Shown here in pieces: positions 54,580 to 63,386 of a stretch of 64,000 nucleotides of DNA (position 1 is the stretch's first letter; the number at the start of each line of letters is the position of its first letter). Made by a program: the position numbers and the translations under genes. This DNA comes from Candidatus Defluviibacillus avedoerensis (GTDB lineage Bacteria; Pseudomonadota; Gammaproteobacteria; Burkholderiales; Burkholderiaceae_C), in NCBI GenBank assembly GCA_016703665.1, contig JADJBS010000006.1, positions 186,001 to 250,000 of the forward strand, read 5' to 3'. The notes beneath the pieces are model-generated. The model saw only the letters and a list, made by a program, of their open reading frames with translations, had not been told where the DNA came from and made no database searches.

Positions 54580-55320
54580 ATGGACCGTCTGATCTATACC
54601 GCAATGAGTGGCGCGAATGCCGCTGCTCAACGCCAGGCACTTCTGTCCAACAACCTGGCCAATGTCTCCACCAATGGTTTCCGCGCAGAAATGGCAACCT
54701 TTCGTGCTGTTCCGGTCCGGGGCGACGGTGCAAGCACCCGGGTGTTTTCCGCTGAGGCTACCGCTGGCTACATGGACAAAGCCGGACCCGTTCAGCGCAC
54801 CGGGCGTAATCTGGATGCCATGGCCCGTGATAACGCGTGGTTTGCGGTGCAAGGGCTGGACGGAACAGAAGCGTATACCCGCAACGGTTCGATGGAAGTC
54901 ACTCCCGAGGGCAATGTCGTCAACAGCAGTGGGCTGCAAATGCTCTCTGATGGTGGCGCGCCCATCAACGCGCCAGCAGGCGCTGAAATCTCTTTGGGCA
55001 CCGACGGCATCATTTCAGCCAAGCTCGCGGGTCAGCCGCCCACAACCATTGGAAAGCTCAAACTGATCAAGCCCACACCTGAAGACCCCTTGGTGCGCAG
55101 TGCCGATGGCTTGTTTCGGTCCAAGAGTGGCGAGCCCGTAGGCGCAGATCCCACGGCCCGTCTGGAACCCGGTGCCATCGAGGGTTCCAACGTCAATCCG
55201 GTCGAAACCATGGTCGGCATGATCGACGTGGCCCGCCAGTTTGAAACCCAGATGCGCTTGCTGCAAACCACAGAAGCCAACGACAAATCTGCCAGCCAGT
55301 TGCTGGCCACCCGCGGCTAA
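54580..55320 (+). CDS. flgF: Flagellar basal-body rod protein FlgF
   Basis: A 246-aa proximal rod protein. N-terminal MDRLIYTAMSGANAAAQRQALLSNNLANVSTNGFRAEM, middle LDGTEAYTRNGSMEVTPEG, and C-terminal NVNPVETMVGMIDVARQFETQMRLL are typical. Starts after flgE with a 34-base gap. Confidence 0.95.
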   Translation: MDRLIYTAMSGANAAAQRQALLSNNLANVSTNGFRAEMATFRAVPVRGDGASTRVFSAEATAGYMDKAGPVQRTGRNLDAMARDNAWFAVQGLDGTEAYTRNGSMEVTPEGNVVNSSGLQMLSDGGAPINAPAGAEISLGTDGIISAKLAGQPPTTIGKLKLIKPTPEDPLVRSADGLFRSKSGEPVGADPTARLEPGAIEGSNVNPVETMVGMIDVARQFETQMRLLQTTEANDKSASQLLATRG

Positions 55321-55351
55321 AGCCTAGCGCTGCATATTTCAGGAGATCACC

Positions 55352-56134
55352 ATGATCAATTCACTCTGGATCGCCAAAACCGGCATGGAAGCCCAGCAAA
55401 CCCAGTTGGACGTCATTTCCAACAACTTGGCCAATGTCTCCACCAATGGTTTCAAGCGCGGCAATGCGGTTTTCGAAGACCTGATTTACCAAAACTTGCG
55501 CCAAGTCGGAGCCAACAGCACCGAGCAATCACAACTGCCCACGGGCCTGCAAATTGGCCTGGGTGTGCGCACTGTCGCTACCAGTCGACAGTTCTCCCAA
55601 GGCAGCCTGCAGCAGTCAGGCAACAAATTGGATGTCGCCATCCAAGGTAACGGATTTTTCCAGGTCCAAATGCCAGACGGGACTGTGGGCTACTCACGGG
55701 ACGGCGCCTTCCAGGTCAATGCATCGGGCCAGATGGTCACATCAACCGGCCATGTGGTGAACGGACCGGTCACCATTCCTGCCAACGCCCAAAGTGTCAC
55801 CATCGCAGCCGACGGCACCGTCAGTGTCACAGTCCCTGGCAGTGCAACACCGCAAAACGTTGGCAGTCTGGCACTGGCCAACTTCATCAACCCAGCTGGC
55901 CTCGAACCGCGCGGTCAAAACCTGTTTGGTGAAACCGTCGCATCAGGAACACCCATTACCGGTGTGGCCGGCAGCAACGGCCTGGGTACCCTGCAACAGG
56001 GATTTCTGGAAACCTCCAACGTCAATGTCGTACAGGAACTGGTGACGATGATTCAGACACAGCGCGCCTACGAGATGAACTCCAAGGCCGTCCAAACATC
56101 GGATCAGATGCTGCAGAAACTGGCGCAACTTTGA
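55352..56134 (+). CDS. flgG: Flagellar distal rod protein FlgG
   Basis: A 260-aa distal rod protein: MINSLWIAKTGMEAQQTQLDVISNNLANVSTNGFKR, VAIQGNGFFQVQMPDGTVGYSRDG and C-terminal NVVQELVTMIQTQRAYEMNSKAVQTSDQMLQKLAQL. Nearly identical to the family pattern and length. Confidence 0.96.
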   Translation: MINSLWIAKTGMEAQQTQLDVISNNLANVSTNGFKRGNAVFEDLIYQNLRQVGANSTEQSQLPTGLQIGLGVRTVATSRQFSQGSLQQSGNKLDVAIQGNGFFQVQMPDGTVGYSRDGAFQVNASGQMVTSTGHVVNGPVTIPANAQSVTIAADGTVSVTVPGSATPQNVGSLALANFINPAGLEPRGQNLFGETVASGTPITGVAGSNGLGTLQQGFLETSNVNVVQELVTMIQTQRAYEMNSKAVQTSDQMLQKLAQL

Positions 56135-56147
56135 TTGAAAGCACATC

Positions 56148-56831
56148 ATGAGACGCTATTTTTCCTTCGCCTGCATGCCCTTGGTACTCATGCTTGCCGC
56201 CTGCGGCCATATCGACACCGCGCCCAAAGTAGACTTGATCGAAGCCCCTGCCAGGGTGGATATCAAACCACCGGCTCCTGCCCCCGTCGCCGCAACGGGT
56301 GGCCTGTTTCACCTTGCCAGCTACCGCCCTGCATTTGAAGACCGCCGTGCGCGGCTGCTGGGGGATACCGTCACCATCAATATCCTGGAAAACGTGACGG
56401 CGACACAAAAATCCACCTCCAACATCGGGCGAACTGGCTCAACCACCGCCGGCGTCACTGGCTTGCCTTTCATGAACGCAACCAGCCTCGGTAAGCTGGG
56501 CGTTGGCGGCAGTTCAGCCAATACGTTTGAGGGCAAGGGCAATACCGAAAACACCAATACTTTCTCGGGCTCCATCACTGCAACCGTGATCGAAGTCCTG
56601 CCCAACGGCCACCTGGTGGTCAGCGGCGAAAAACAGGTCGGCGTCAATCAGAACGTGGACGTCCTGCGCTTCTCTGGCACCGTTGATCCACGCAATATCC
56701 AGTCTGGCAGCGTGGTGTCCTCCACGCAGGTCGCCAACGCCAGAATCCAGTCCAGAGGAAGAGGTGCACAGGATGAAGCGCAAACAGTTGGGTGGTTATC
56801 ACGGTTCTTTTTAAGCGTTCTACCCTTTTAA
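56148..56831 (+). CDS. flgH: Flagellar L-ring lipoprotein FlgH
   Basis: A 227-aa outer-membrane L-ring protein. A lipoprotein signal ends at LMLAAC (Cys ~19), followed by RARLLGDTVTINILENVTATQKST and GSITATVIEVLPNGHLVVSGEKQV, then FSGTVDPRNIQSGSVVSSTQVANARI. A strong terminator lies just beyond its stop. Confidence 0.95.
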   Translation: MRRYFSFACMPLVLMLAACGHIDTAPKVDLIEAPARVDIKPPAPAPVAATGGLFHLASYRPAFEDRRARLLGDTVTINILENVTATQKSTSNIGRTGSTTAGVTGLPFMNATSLGKLGVGGSSANTFEGKGNTENTNTFSGSITATVIEVLPNGHLVVSGEKQVGVNQNVDVLRFSGTVDPRNIQSGSVVSSTQVANARIQSRGRGAQDEAQTVGWLSRFFLSVLPF

Positions 56832-56845
56832 GTAGTCGCAGAATT

Positions 56846-56880
56846 GGCCGAAGGAAGTAACCCTTCGGCCATTTTTCTTT
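56846..56880 (+). terminator. Intrinsic terminator between flgH and flgI
   Basis: GGCCGAAGG / CCTTCGGCC, a perfect 9-bp stem with a 7-base loop followed by ATTTTTCTTTT. Located 15 bases after the flgH stop, in the middle of the otherwise collinear flg group. It should reduce read-through into flgI. Confidence 0.85.
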
Positions 56881-56891
56881 TGACACCCTGA

Positions 56892-58061
56892 ATGCCCATC
56901 ATGAAGAAGCTCAGTCAACACCAAGCGCTGCTGCAGTCAGGTCAGCCCCTGCGTTGGTCAAAGTTCTTCTTCGCTATTATTTTTGTAGCTGCAAATGCTT
57001 ATGCAGCAAGCGGAAATGCAGTAAGAATCAAGGAAATTGCAGCGGTACACGGCGTTCGCACCAACCAGTTGACCGGCTATGGCCTTGTTGTCGGCTTAGA
57101 TGGCACAGGCGACCAGACGACGCAGATGCCCTACACAACGCAAAGCCTGTCCAATTACTTGAACCAAATGGGCGTGGTCCTGCCTCCCGGCACCACCAGT
57201 CCGCAGCTCAAGAATGTGGCCGCTGTGCTGGTCACCGCCCAGCTGCCTGCATTTGCCCAGCCCGGGCAGCAAATGGATGTCAATGTCTCGTCGATCGGCA
57301 ACGCCAAGTCCCTCAAAGGGGGCACTCTGATCACGACACCGCTCAAAGGCGTGGATGGAGAAATCTATGCGTTGGCGCAAGGCAACTTGGTTGTATCGGG
57401 TGCTGGGGCATCTGGTGGTGGCAGCAAGGTACAGATCAATCATCTGAGTGCGGGGCGAATTCCCGACGGAGCCCAGGTAGAGCGCGCGATTGCTTCACCG
57501 CTCCAACTGGGTGACAGCATCAGTTTGGGATTGACCACCACCGACTTCCAGATGGCCAAGCGTGTGGCCGAAGCCATCAACCGCCAGTTGGGCGAAGGCC
57601 GGGCCCGCGCCATGGATGGTCGCACAGTCAAAGTCGCCGCGCCCATGGACGCCAACGACCGGGTCAGCTTTCTGGCTGAGATCGAAGAAGTCACTCTTGA
57701 AGCCTCTGTTCCAAGCGCCAAGGTCATCATTAACGCCCGCACCGGCTCCATCGTTCTCAACCAGGCCGTGACCTTAGGCCCGTGCGCAGTGGCACATGGC
57801 AACCTGTCCATCAGCATCAGCTCCACACCGAATGTCAGCCAGCCCAATGCACTTTCGGGCGGGCAAACCGTGGTCACCGAAAAAACCAATATCCAGATCC
57901 GCAACGAGCCAGGTGGTCTGATCCAGATTCCGGCTGCCGCCCAGTTGCAGGACGTTGTCCGGGCCTTGAATGCGTTGGGCGCGACACCGCAAGACATGTT
58001 GGCCATTTTGCAGGCCATCAAGGCGGCAGGCGCATTGAACGCGGAGCTGGAGGTCATTTGA
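56892..58061 (+). CDS. flgI: Flagellar P-ring protein FlgI
   Basis: A 389-aa periplasmic P-ring subunit. The signal peptide region (to about residue 37) is encoded by an AT-rich patch with a repeat copy at 56973-56989. The mature protein has RIKEIAAVHGVRTNQLTGYGLVVGLDGTGDQTTQMPYTTQSL, and NLVVSGAGASGGGSKVQIN. The start may be 56892 or the later ATG at 56901. It ends one base before flgJ. Confidence 0.94.
   Translation: MPIMKKLSQHQALLQSGQPLRWSKFFFAIIFVAANAYAASGNAVRIKEIAAVHGVRTNQLTGYGLVVGLDGTGDQTTQMPYTTQSLSNYLNQMGVVLPPGTTSPQLKNVAAVLVTAQLPAFAQPGQQMDVNVSSIGNAKSLKGGTLITTPLKGVDGEIYALAQGNLVVSGAGASGGGSKVQINHLSAGRIPDGAQVERAIASPLQLGDSISLGLTTTDFQMAKRVAEAINRQLGEGRARAMDGRTVKVAAPMDANDRVSFLAEIEEVTLEASVPSAKVIINARTGSIVLNQAVTLGPCAVAHGNLSISISSTPNVSQPNALSGGQTVVTEKTNIQIRNEPGGLIQIPAAAQLQDVVRALNALGATPQDMLAILQAIKAAGALNAELEVI
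56973..56989. repeat. AT-rich dispersed repeat copy in flgI
   Basis: 17-base unit GCTATT-N8-AGC in the signal-peptide coding part; 16 bases (56970-56985) are identical to a patch in recG (34987-35002). In-frame translation is FAIIFVA. Confidence 0.6.
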
Positions 58062-58062
58062 C

Positions 58063-58917
58063 ATGGCTATCGTCTCCACACCCAGCAATGCCCTCGCGGC
58101 AGATGCACGCACCCTCAACACATTGAAGCTTGGAGCCGGGCAAGACAGCCCCGCCGCCATCAAGGAAACAGCCAAGCAGCTTGAATCGCTCTTCATGCGG
58201 GAGCTGATCAAAAGCATGCGTCAGGCCAACAACAGCATGAAGTCCGGCATGATGGACAGCGCCGGTGGCGATCTCGGGGCTGATCTGCTCGACCAGCAGT
58301 TTTCTGTGTCCATGTCGGGCATGCCAGGGGGCTTGGCCCAGATGATCGAACGTCAGCTGTCACGTCAGACTGTTCCCGCGAAAGAGTCCACCCAACAGCT
58401 GCCCTCCTTCGCGCCCACTGTCAAGAATCTGCCCGCAGCGGGCAGCAACCAGGCCAACTTTGTTCAAAAGCACAACGAAACGGCCAAAGCCGTTGAGCGC
58501 GCGACCGGCTTGCCTGCTGGCTACATGATCGGTCAAGCGGGGCACGAAACAGGCTGGGGCCGCAGCGAAATCAAGAACACAGATGGCTCCGCCTCTTTCA
58601 ACCTGTTTGGAATCAAGGCCGGGCCGGGCTGGACCGGTAAGGTCGCCAGTGTGACCACCACCGAATACATCAATGGTGAGCCCAAAAAAGTCGTTGCCAA
58701 ATTTCGCGCTTACAGCTCCTATGAAGAGTCCTTCAAGGACTATGCCAGGCTGATCAATGAAAGTCCCCGCTATGCACAGGCCAAGCTGCAAACGGGGTCG
58801 GCGCACGCCTACGCCAGCGGCTTGCAACGTGCGGGCTATGCGACCGATCCGCAATATGCCGCCAAGCTGAGCCGAGCTATCAACACCACGCTGCAGTTGC
58901 AGCGTGCCCAGGCTTGA
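58063..58917 (+). CDS. flgJ: Peptidoglycan hydrolase/rod cap FlgJ
   Basis: A 284-aa two-domain protein: N-terminal rod-binding part (KETAKQLESLFMRELIKSMRQ, MMDSAGGDLGADLLDQQF) and a C-terminal glucosaminidase-type domain (about 135-280) with GQAGHETGWGRSEIK, in which Glu is catalytic, and YSSYEESFKDYARLI. It locally opens the murein for the rod. Starts one base after the flgI stop. Confidence 0.94.
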   Translation: MAIVSTPSNALAADARTLNTLKLGAGQDSPAAIKETAKQLESLFMRELIKSMRQANNSMKSGMMDSAGGDLGADLLDQQFSVSMSGMPGGLAQMIERQLSRQTVPAKESTQQLPSFAPTVKNLPAAGSNQANFVQKHNETAKAVERATGLPAGYMIGQAGHETGWGRSEIKNTDGSASFNLFGIKAGPGWTGKVASVTTTEYINGEPKKVVAKFRAYSSYEESFKDYARLINESPRYAQAKLQTGSAHAYASGLQRAGYATDPQYAAKLSRAINTTLQLQRAQA

Positions 58918-58930
58918 CAGGGGCCTCACC

Positions 58931-60838
58931 ATGAGCACCTTCAGCTTGATGAACATTGGCGCCAGCGCCTTGTCGGCCAATCAGGCTGCATTGACAACCG
59001 CTGGACACAACATCGCTAACGTCAACACCGCAGGCTATTCACGCCAGCAGGTGCTGCAGACCGCCCGCGAAGGGCAGCTCACGGGCTATGGTTTTGTGGG
59101 GCGCGGCGTCGATGCAGCGTCCGTTTTGCGCACCCGCGACAGTTTCCTCAACACCAATGCGCAGCAGGCCTTGTCGCTCAGTTCGGCGGATGCTGTGCGC
59201 GCCAGCAACTTGTCACAGCTGGAGACCTTGTTTCCAGTCGGCGAGTCCGGCTTGGGTGCCGCGACGGCCAACTTGTTCAGCGCGTTTTCAGACATGCAAA
59301 GCGTGCCAAATGACACCACTTCGCGCACAGCCGTGCTGGCACGTGCGGATGAATTGGCCGCACGATTTCAATCCACGGCCTATCAGATTGGCAACATTCA
59401 GACGCGCATCAACGAGCAGATGGAGTCAGATGTCATCCAGATCAACAGCTTGGCGACCCAAATAGCGTCAGTCAACCAGCAAATATTCCAATACAAAGGC
59501 ACGAACTATTCCCCCAATGACTTGCTGGATCAACGCGACCAACTCGTCAGCGACCTGAATAAGCTGGTCCAAACCACAACCATTCCCGCTGCAGACGGTT
59601 CCCTGGGCGTGTTCATTGCTGGCGGTCAACCTCTGGTGCTAGGGCCTGAGGTTTCCAAGTTGAAGCTCATTCCCGACCCAACTGACAACGCCCTTAAATC
59701 GCTGGTGATTGCGCAGTCCGGCATGGACCTGGGTCTTGATTTCTCCTCCATTGGCGGTGGAGAGTTGGCTGGCTTGCTTCGGTTCCAGACCCAGGACCTA
59801 GATAGCGTGCGGGATCAGGTTGGTTTCATGGCGCTGGCGGTGGCCAACGTGGTCAATAACCAGCACAAACTGGGGCTCGACGCCAGTGGCTCGCCAGCAG
59901 GGCCGTTGTTCACCATTCCCGTCATCTCCGGCGCCGCAGCCCCCCAGAATACGGGTGCAGGCACCGCGAAGGCAACGGTCAACGACCCCACTGGAACCAA
60001 GCTGCGGGCCTCAGACTACACCGTCAGCTTTACATCCGGTACAACCGGTACGGTCACCCGGATGTCTGACGGCACCGTTCAGGCTTTCGCCTCTCTGGCG
60101 ACATTCAATGTCGACGGCTTGGACTTCAACCTCACAGCGGGCTCTGTCGCAGGGGATCAGTTCGTATTGAAGCCAGGGTCTGTGGCAGCGCAGATATCCG
60201 TTGCGGTCAATTCCCCGCAAAAACTGGCGGCGACACCACTGGCATTCGAATTCGGCATGCAGAACAGTGGCACGCTGGCGGTCACCTCGCTTCGTGGCCC
60301 CCAGCAGGGTGCTGCACTCACCAGTCCACAAACCAATCCCTATTTGACGTCCCCCGTCACACTGACGTTTACCGGTGCGGGTACGTTTAACGTGAATGGA
60401 GATGGAACCGGCAACCCTACCGGCGTTGCCTATCCGCCTGTGACGGCGCCGCCCTTGCCGGCGAACGCGATTTCCTACAACGGCTGGATCATGGTCCTGA
60501 GCGGCACCCCTGCGGCAGGCGACGTCATCACGCTCAAGCCGTTTTCCAGCGTGGGTGAAATCCATACCAACTTGCTGGCAGGTGGTACGCTGAACGATGC
60601 CTATTCCACCATCCTGGCCACTGTCGGAACCCAGGTCCAAGGGGCACAGTCTCAGGCGAAATTATCCAGCGCCATTTCATCGGATGCGACAACGGCTTTG
60701 ACCAGCACATCGGGTGTCAATCTGGATGAAGAGGCCGCCAAACTGCTGCAGTATCAACAGTCGTACCAGGCATCAGCCAAAATTTTGCAGGTGGCGCAGA
60801 CCATCTTTGACACTTTGCTCAGCACGGTGTCACGTTGA
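58931..60838 (+). CDS. flgK: Flagellar hook-associated protein 1, FlgK
   Basis: A 635-aa junction protein between hook and filament. The N-terminus MSTFSLMNIGASALSANQAALTTAGHNIANVNTAGYSRQQVL and C-terminal SSGVNLDEEAAKLLQYQQSYQASAKILQ-type region are D0 helices. The long middle part is Thr/Gly-rich beta structure, larger than minimal FlgK. ATG 58931 was chosen over a frame-open upstream ATG at 58904. Confidence 0.94.
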   Translation: MSTFSLMNIGASALSANQAALTTAGHNIANVNTAGYSRQQVLQTAREGQLTGYGFVGRGVDAASVLRTRDSFLNTNAQQALSLSSADAVRASNLSQLETLFPVGESGLGAATANLFSAFSDMQSVPNDTTSRTAVLARADELAARFQSTAYQIGNIQTRINEQMESDVIQINSLATQIASVNQQIFQYKGTNYSPNDLLDQRDQLVSDLNKLVQTTTIPAADGSLGVFIAGGQPLVLGPEVSKLKLIPDPTDNALKSLVIAQSGMDLGLDFSSIGGGELAGLLRFQTQDLDSVRDQVGFMALAVANVVNNQHKLGLDASGSPAGPLFTIPVISGAAAPQNTGAGTAKATVNDPTGTKLRASDYTVSFTSGTTGTVTRMSDGTVQAFASLATFNVDGLDFNLTAGSVAGDQFVLKPGSVAAQISVAVNSPQKLAATPLAFEFGMQNSGTLAVTSLRGPQQGAALTSPQTNPYLTSPVTLTFTGAGTFNVNGDGTGNPTGVAYPPVTAPPLPANAISYNGWIMVLSGTPAAGDVITLKPFSSVGEIHTNLLAGGTLNDAYSTILATVGTQVQGAQSQAKLSSAISSDATTALTSTSGVNLDEEAAKLLQYQQSYQASAKILQVAQTIFDTLLSTVSR

Positions 60839-60853
60839 CAGAAGAGGTGAACC

Positions 60854-62128
60854 ATGAGACTCGCAACCGCCAACACTTTTGACAACACCGTTCAAACCAT
60901 CACCACACGGCAGTCAGATCTGGCTCGGCAGCAGGAGAAGGTGGCGTCGGGCCAGCGCGTTCTTCGTGCCAGTGACGACCCTATTTCGGCGGCCAGGGCC
61001 GAGCGCGCTTTGTCCCGAATCACGTATTTGCAATCCGAGCAGCGGGCGCTCAATGTGCAACGCGACGCTCTTGCCATCGCCGAATCCACCCTGGGCGACG
61101 CTGGATCTTTGGTTCAGCGTTTTCGTGAACTGGCCGTCAGCGTCAGCAATGCAAGCAATACGGCAGCAGACCGAACCACGATTGCCAATGAAATGCAGTC
61201 GATCCGCGACCAAGTGCTGTCTCTGGCCAACACCAAAGACAGCAACGGCATTTACCTATTCAGTGGCCTGGAGTCGTCCAAAGTCCAGGGTGTGACGACA
61301 CCTGCCTTCACCGTCACGGGTGCAACACCCAACCAGCAGTATCAGTTCAACGGCAGTCCCGGGCAAAACGATCCGACACAGAGTGCAGTTCCCTACACGA
61401 TGGATGGCGACGCCACATTCATGCAGGTTGCCAAGGGCAATGGTGTTTTTGATGTAACGATCGGCGCAACCAATCAGGGTCAGCTGTCGGCCGATGTGGG
61501 TCAGATCACGCTCACGCCATCGACCGGTACCATGGCCAGCAGCTACAAAGTGAACTTCACCGTGACTGGAAACACCACCACTTACAGTGTCGACACGGTG
61601 CCTGCCACGGTACCATTGGCCACAGGCCCGTATGTTTCTGGGCAGCCAATCTCGTTTGCCGATGCGGTGGCAGTGCCCAATGTGGCGATTTCACTTTCCG
61701 TCCAGGGGGTTCCCGTCACAGGGGACTCGTTAAACATCACGCCTTACACTGCCGTGACCGGCGCCAACCCCCCCAATGGCAGCTTGTTCGAGATGATGGA
61801 CAAGGTTATCAACGGCGTTAAAAACGCGTCCAGCAGCAGCCCAGGCCTGAGCTTGGCGGTGGCACAAGGCCTGACCCGTATTGATAACGGTCTTGAAAAA
61901 TTGATGGCCGCGCGTGGACAGGCTGGATTGTGGCTCAACCGTGCCGACATCGTGACTGCCAACAACGGGACCTTGTCAGACCAACTGGAAATTGACCGAT
62001 CCAACGCCCAGGACCTGGACATGGTGAGGGGAATTTCAGAACAGCAAAAAATGCAGACTGGTTATCAGGCGGCATTGCAATCCTATGCACAGATTCAAAA
62101 GTTGAGCCTCTTCGATTACATTCGCTAG
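60854..62128 (+). CDS. flgL: Flagellar hook-associated protein 3, FlgL
   Basis: A 424-aa flagellin-like junction protein. The N-terminus MRLATANTFDNTVQTITTRQSDLARQQEKVASGQRVLRASDDP and C-terminus EIDRSNAQDLDMVRGISEQQKMQTGYQAALQSYAQIQKLSLFDYI are conserved D0/D1 helices. It follows flgK by 15 bases. Slightly longer than the enterobacterial form because of a bigger central domain. Confidence 0.94.
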   Translation: MRLATANTFDNTVQTITTRQSDLARQQEKVASGQRVLRASDDPISAARAERALSRITYLQSEQRALNVQRDALAIAESTLGDAGSLVQRFRELAVSVSNASNTAADRTTIANEMQSIRDQVLSLANTKDSNGIYLFSGLESSKVQGVTTPAFTVTGATPNQQYQFNGSPGQNDPTQSAVPYTMDGDATFMQVAKGNGVFDVTIGATNQGQLSADVGQITLTPSTGTMASSYKVNFTVTGNTTTYSVDTVPATVPLATGPYVSGQPISFADAVAVPNVAISLSVQGVPVTGDSLNITPYTAVTGANPPNGSLFEMMDKVINGVKNASSSSPGLSLAVAQGLTRIDNGLEKLMAARGQAGLWLNRADIVTANNGTLSDQLEIDRSNAQDLDMVRGISEQQKMQTGYQAALQSYAQIQKLSLFDYIR

Positions 62129-62149
62129 AAGTTGACTATGGATTGATCC

Positions 62150-63386
62150 ATGCCGCAAACCCTGCTTGGTAGCCTTGCACTGGCCTATCAGCCCCTTTGG
62201 AGTAAAACGCGCGATTTAGCCGGTGTTCGTCTGCATATGCTGGACGTGCCCGGAGGCGTGGTTGACGCACCCCATCTCCTGCAAGTCCTGCGCAACTTCT
62301 GGCCGCACAGAAATGGCAGTCTGATACTGAGCCCAGGCTCTCCTGGCTTGCTGGCCGCCTTGCTTGAAAAAGGGCAGGACTACTCCCCCTTGCCTTGAAA
62401 TCCAACATGACTGGCTGGACGACGCCGACATCGCCAGGTTGGTGCAGTCTGCCCACGCCAGAGGCATGCACCTGGTTTGGCGTGGTCCCAACAGTCACAT
62501 GCCTGCGCCTGAATTTGCGCCGTGCTTTCGCCGCCAGTTGCTCTGCATGGACGAGCAAGACACGCTGCAAGCCCTGCGCACAGCACGGTTTTTGCGCTCT
62601 CCTGAAGCGCTGGCTGTGGCACCACCAGCCACGCCAGTACAAGCCGGGCATTTGTATGAAGGCATCGCCAGCCGGGCGCTGGCTGACCATTGCCTTGACG
62701 ACGTCAAGACCGGTGAACTGTGTGGATGGCCGGTTGATGAGATGCTGCATCTGTACCGCCATGAAATGCCGCAACCAGGGCAGCAAGCCATTCAGGCCGT
62801 GATCAATGCCGCCAGCAACGATGCATCTCTTGAGGTGCTCGAAGGCTTGCTGGGGCAGGACCCCATCCTGGCCTACCGGTTTCTGGTGCATGTGAACTCC
62901 GCTGCAAACGGCCTGAGCCGCGGTATCGACTCCCTTCGACGTGCGCTCATGATGATGGGCTTCACTGCCCTGAAGACCTGGTGTGTGCAGCAAGTCCCCA
63001 GTGCTAACACCGATCCCAACCTGAACCCAGTGCGGCGTGACATGGTATTGCGCGCCCTCCTGACAGAATTTTTGCTGGATGCGGGGGGCGAGCCAGACTT
63101 ACGGCGAGAAATCTACATGACGGGCTTGTTTTCCCAGCTGGATATTCTGCTGAATGAGCCCATTGACCAGATCCTGGGTCGCCTGCCACTGTCAGACCGC
63201 ATCCTGGAGGCTGTATGCCAGGGCACAGGCGACTATGCCCCCTACCTGCAACTGGCGCGAACCTTGGAGTCCATGGACGCCTACCCTGTGATCGCCATGT
63301 GCGAGGATTTTGAGATGGACCTGGACGAAGTCAACCGGGCTTTGCTGCGCGCGTTGGGCACCCCTGCCTTTCGTCCAGTCAAATGA
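62150..63386 (+). pseudogene. HDOD-domain protein, apparent frameshift
   Basis: Two overlapping frames make one gene. From ATG 62150: LLGSLALAYQPLWSKTRDLAG to LLAALLEKGQ (about residues 1-76), then a stop at about 62397. The next frame picks up LEIQHDWLDDADIARLVQSAHARGMHLVWRG, and the C-terminal half is an HDOD domain (ASLEVLEGLLGQDPILAYRFLVHVNSAANG, IDSLRRALMMMGFTALKTWC). An extra base in the A5 or C5 run at 62366-62393 explains it. The N-terminal part resembles a degenerate EAL-type domain. The stop overlaps the next ATG (ATGA). Confidence 0.7.
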
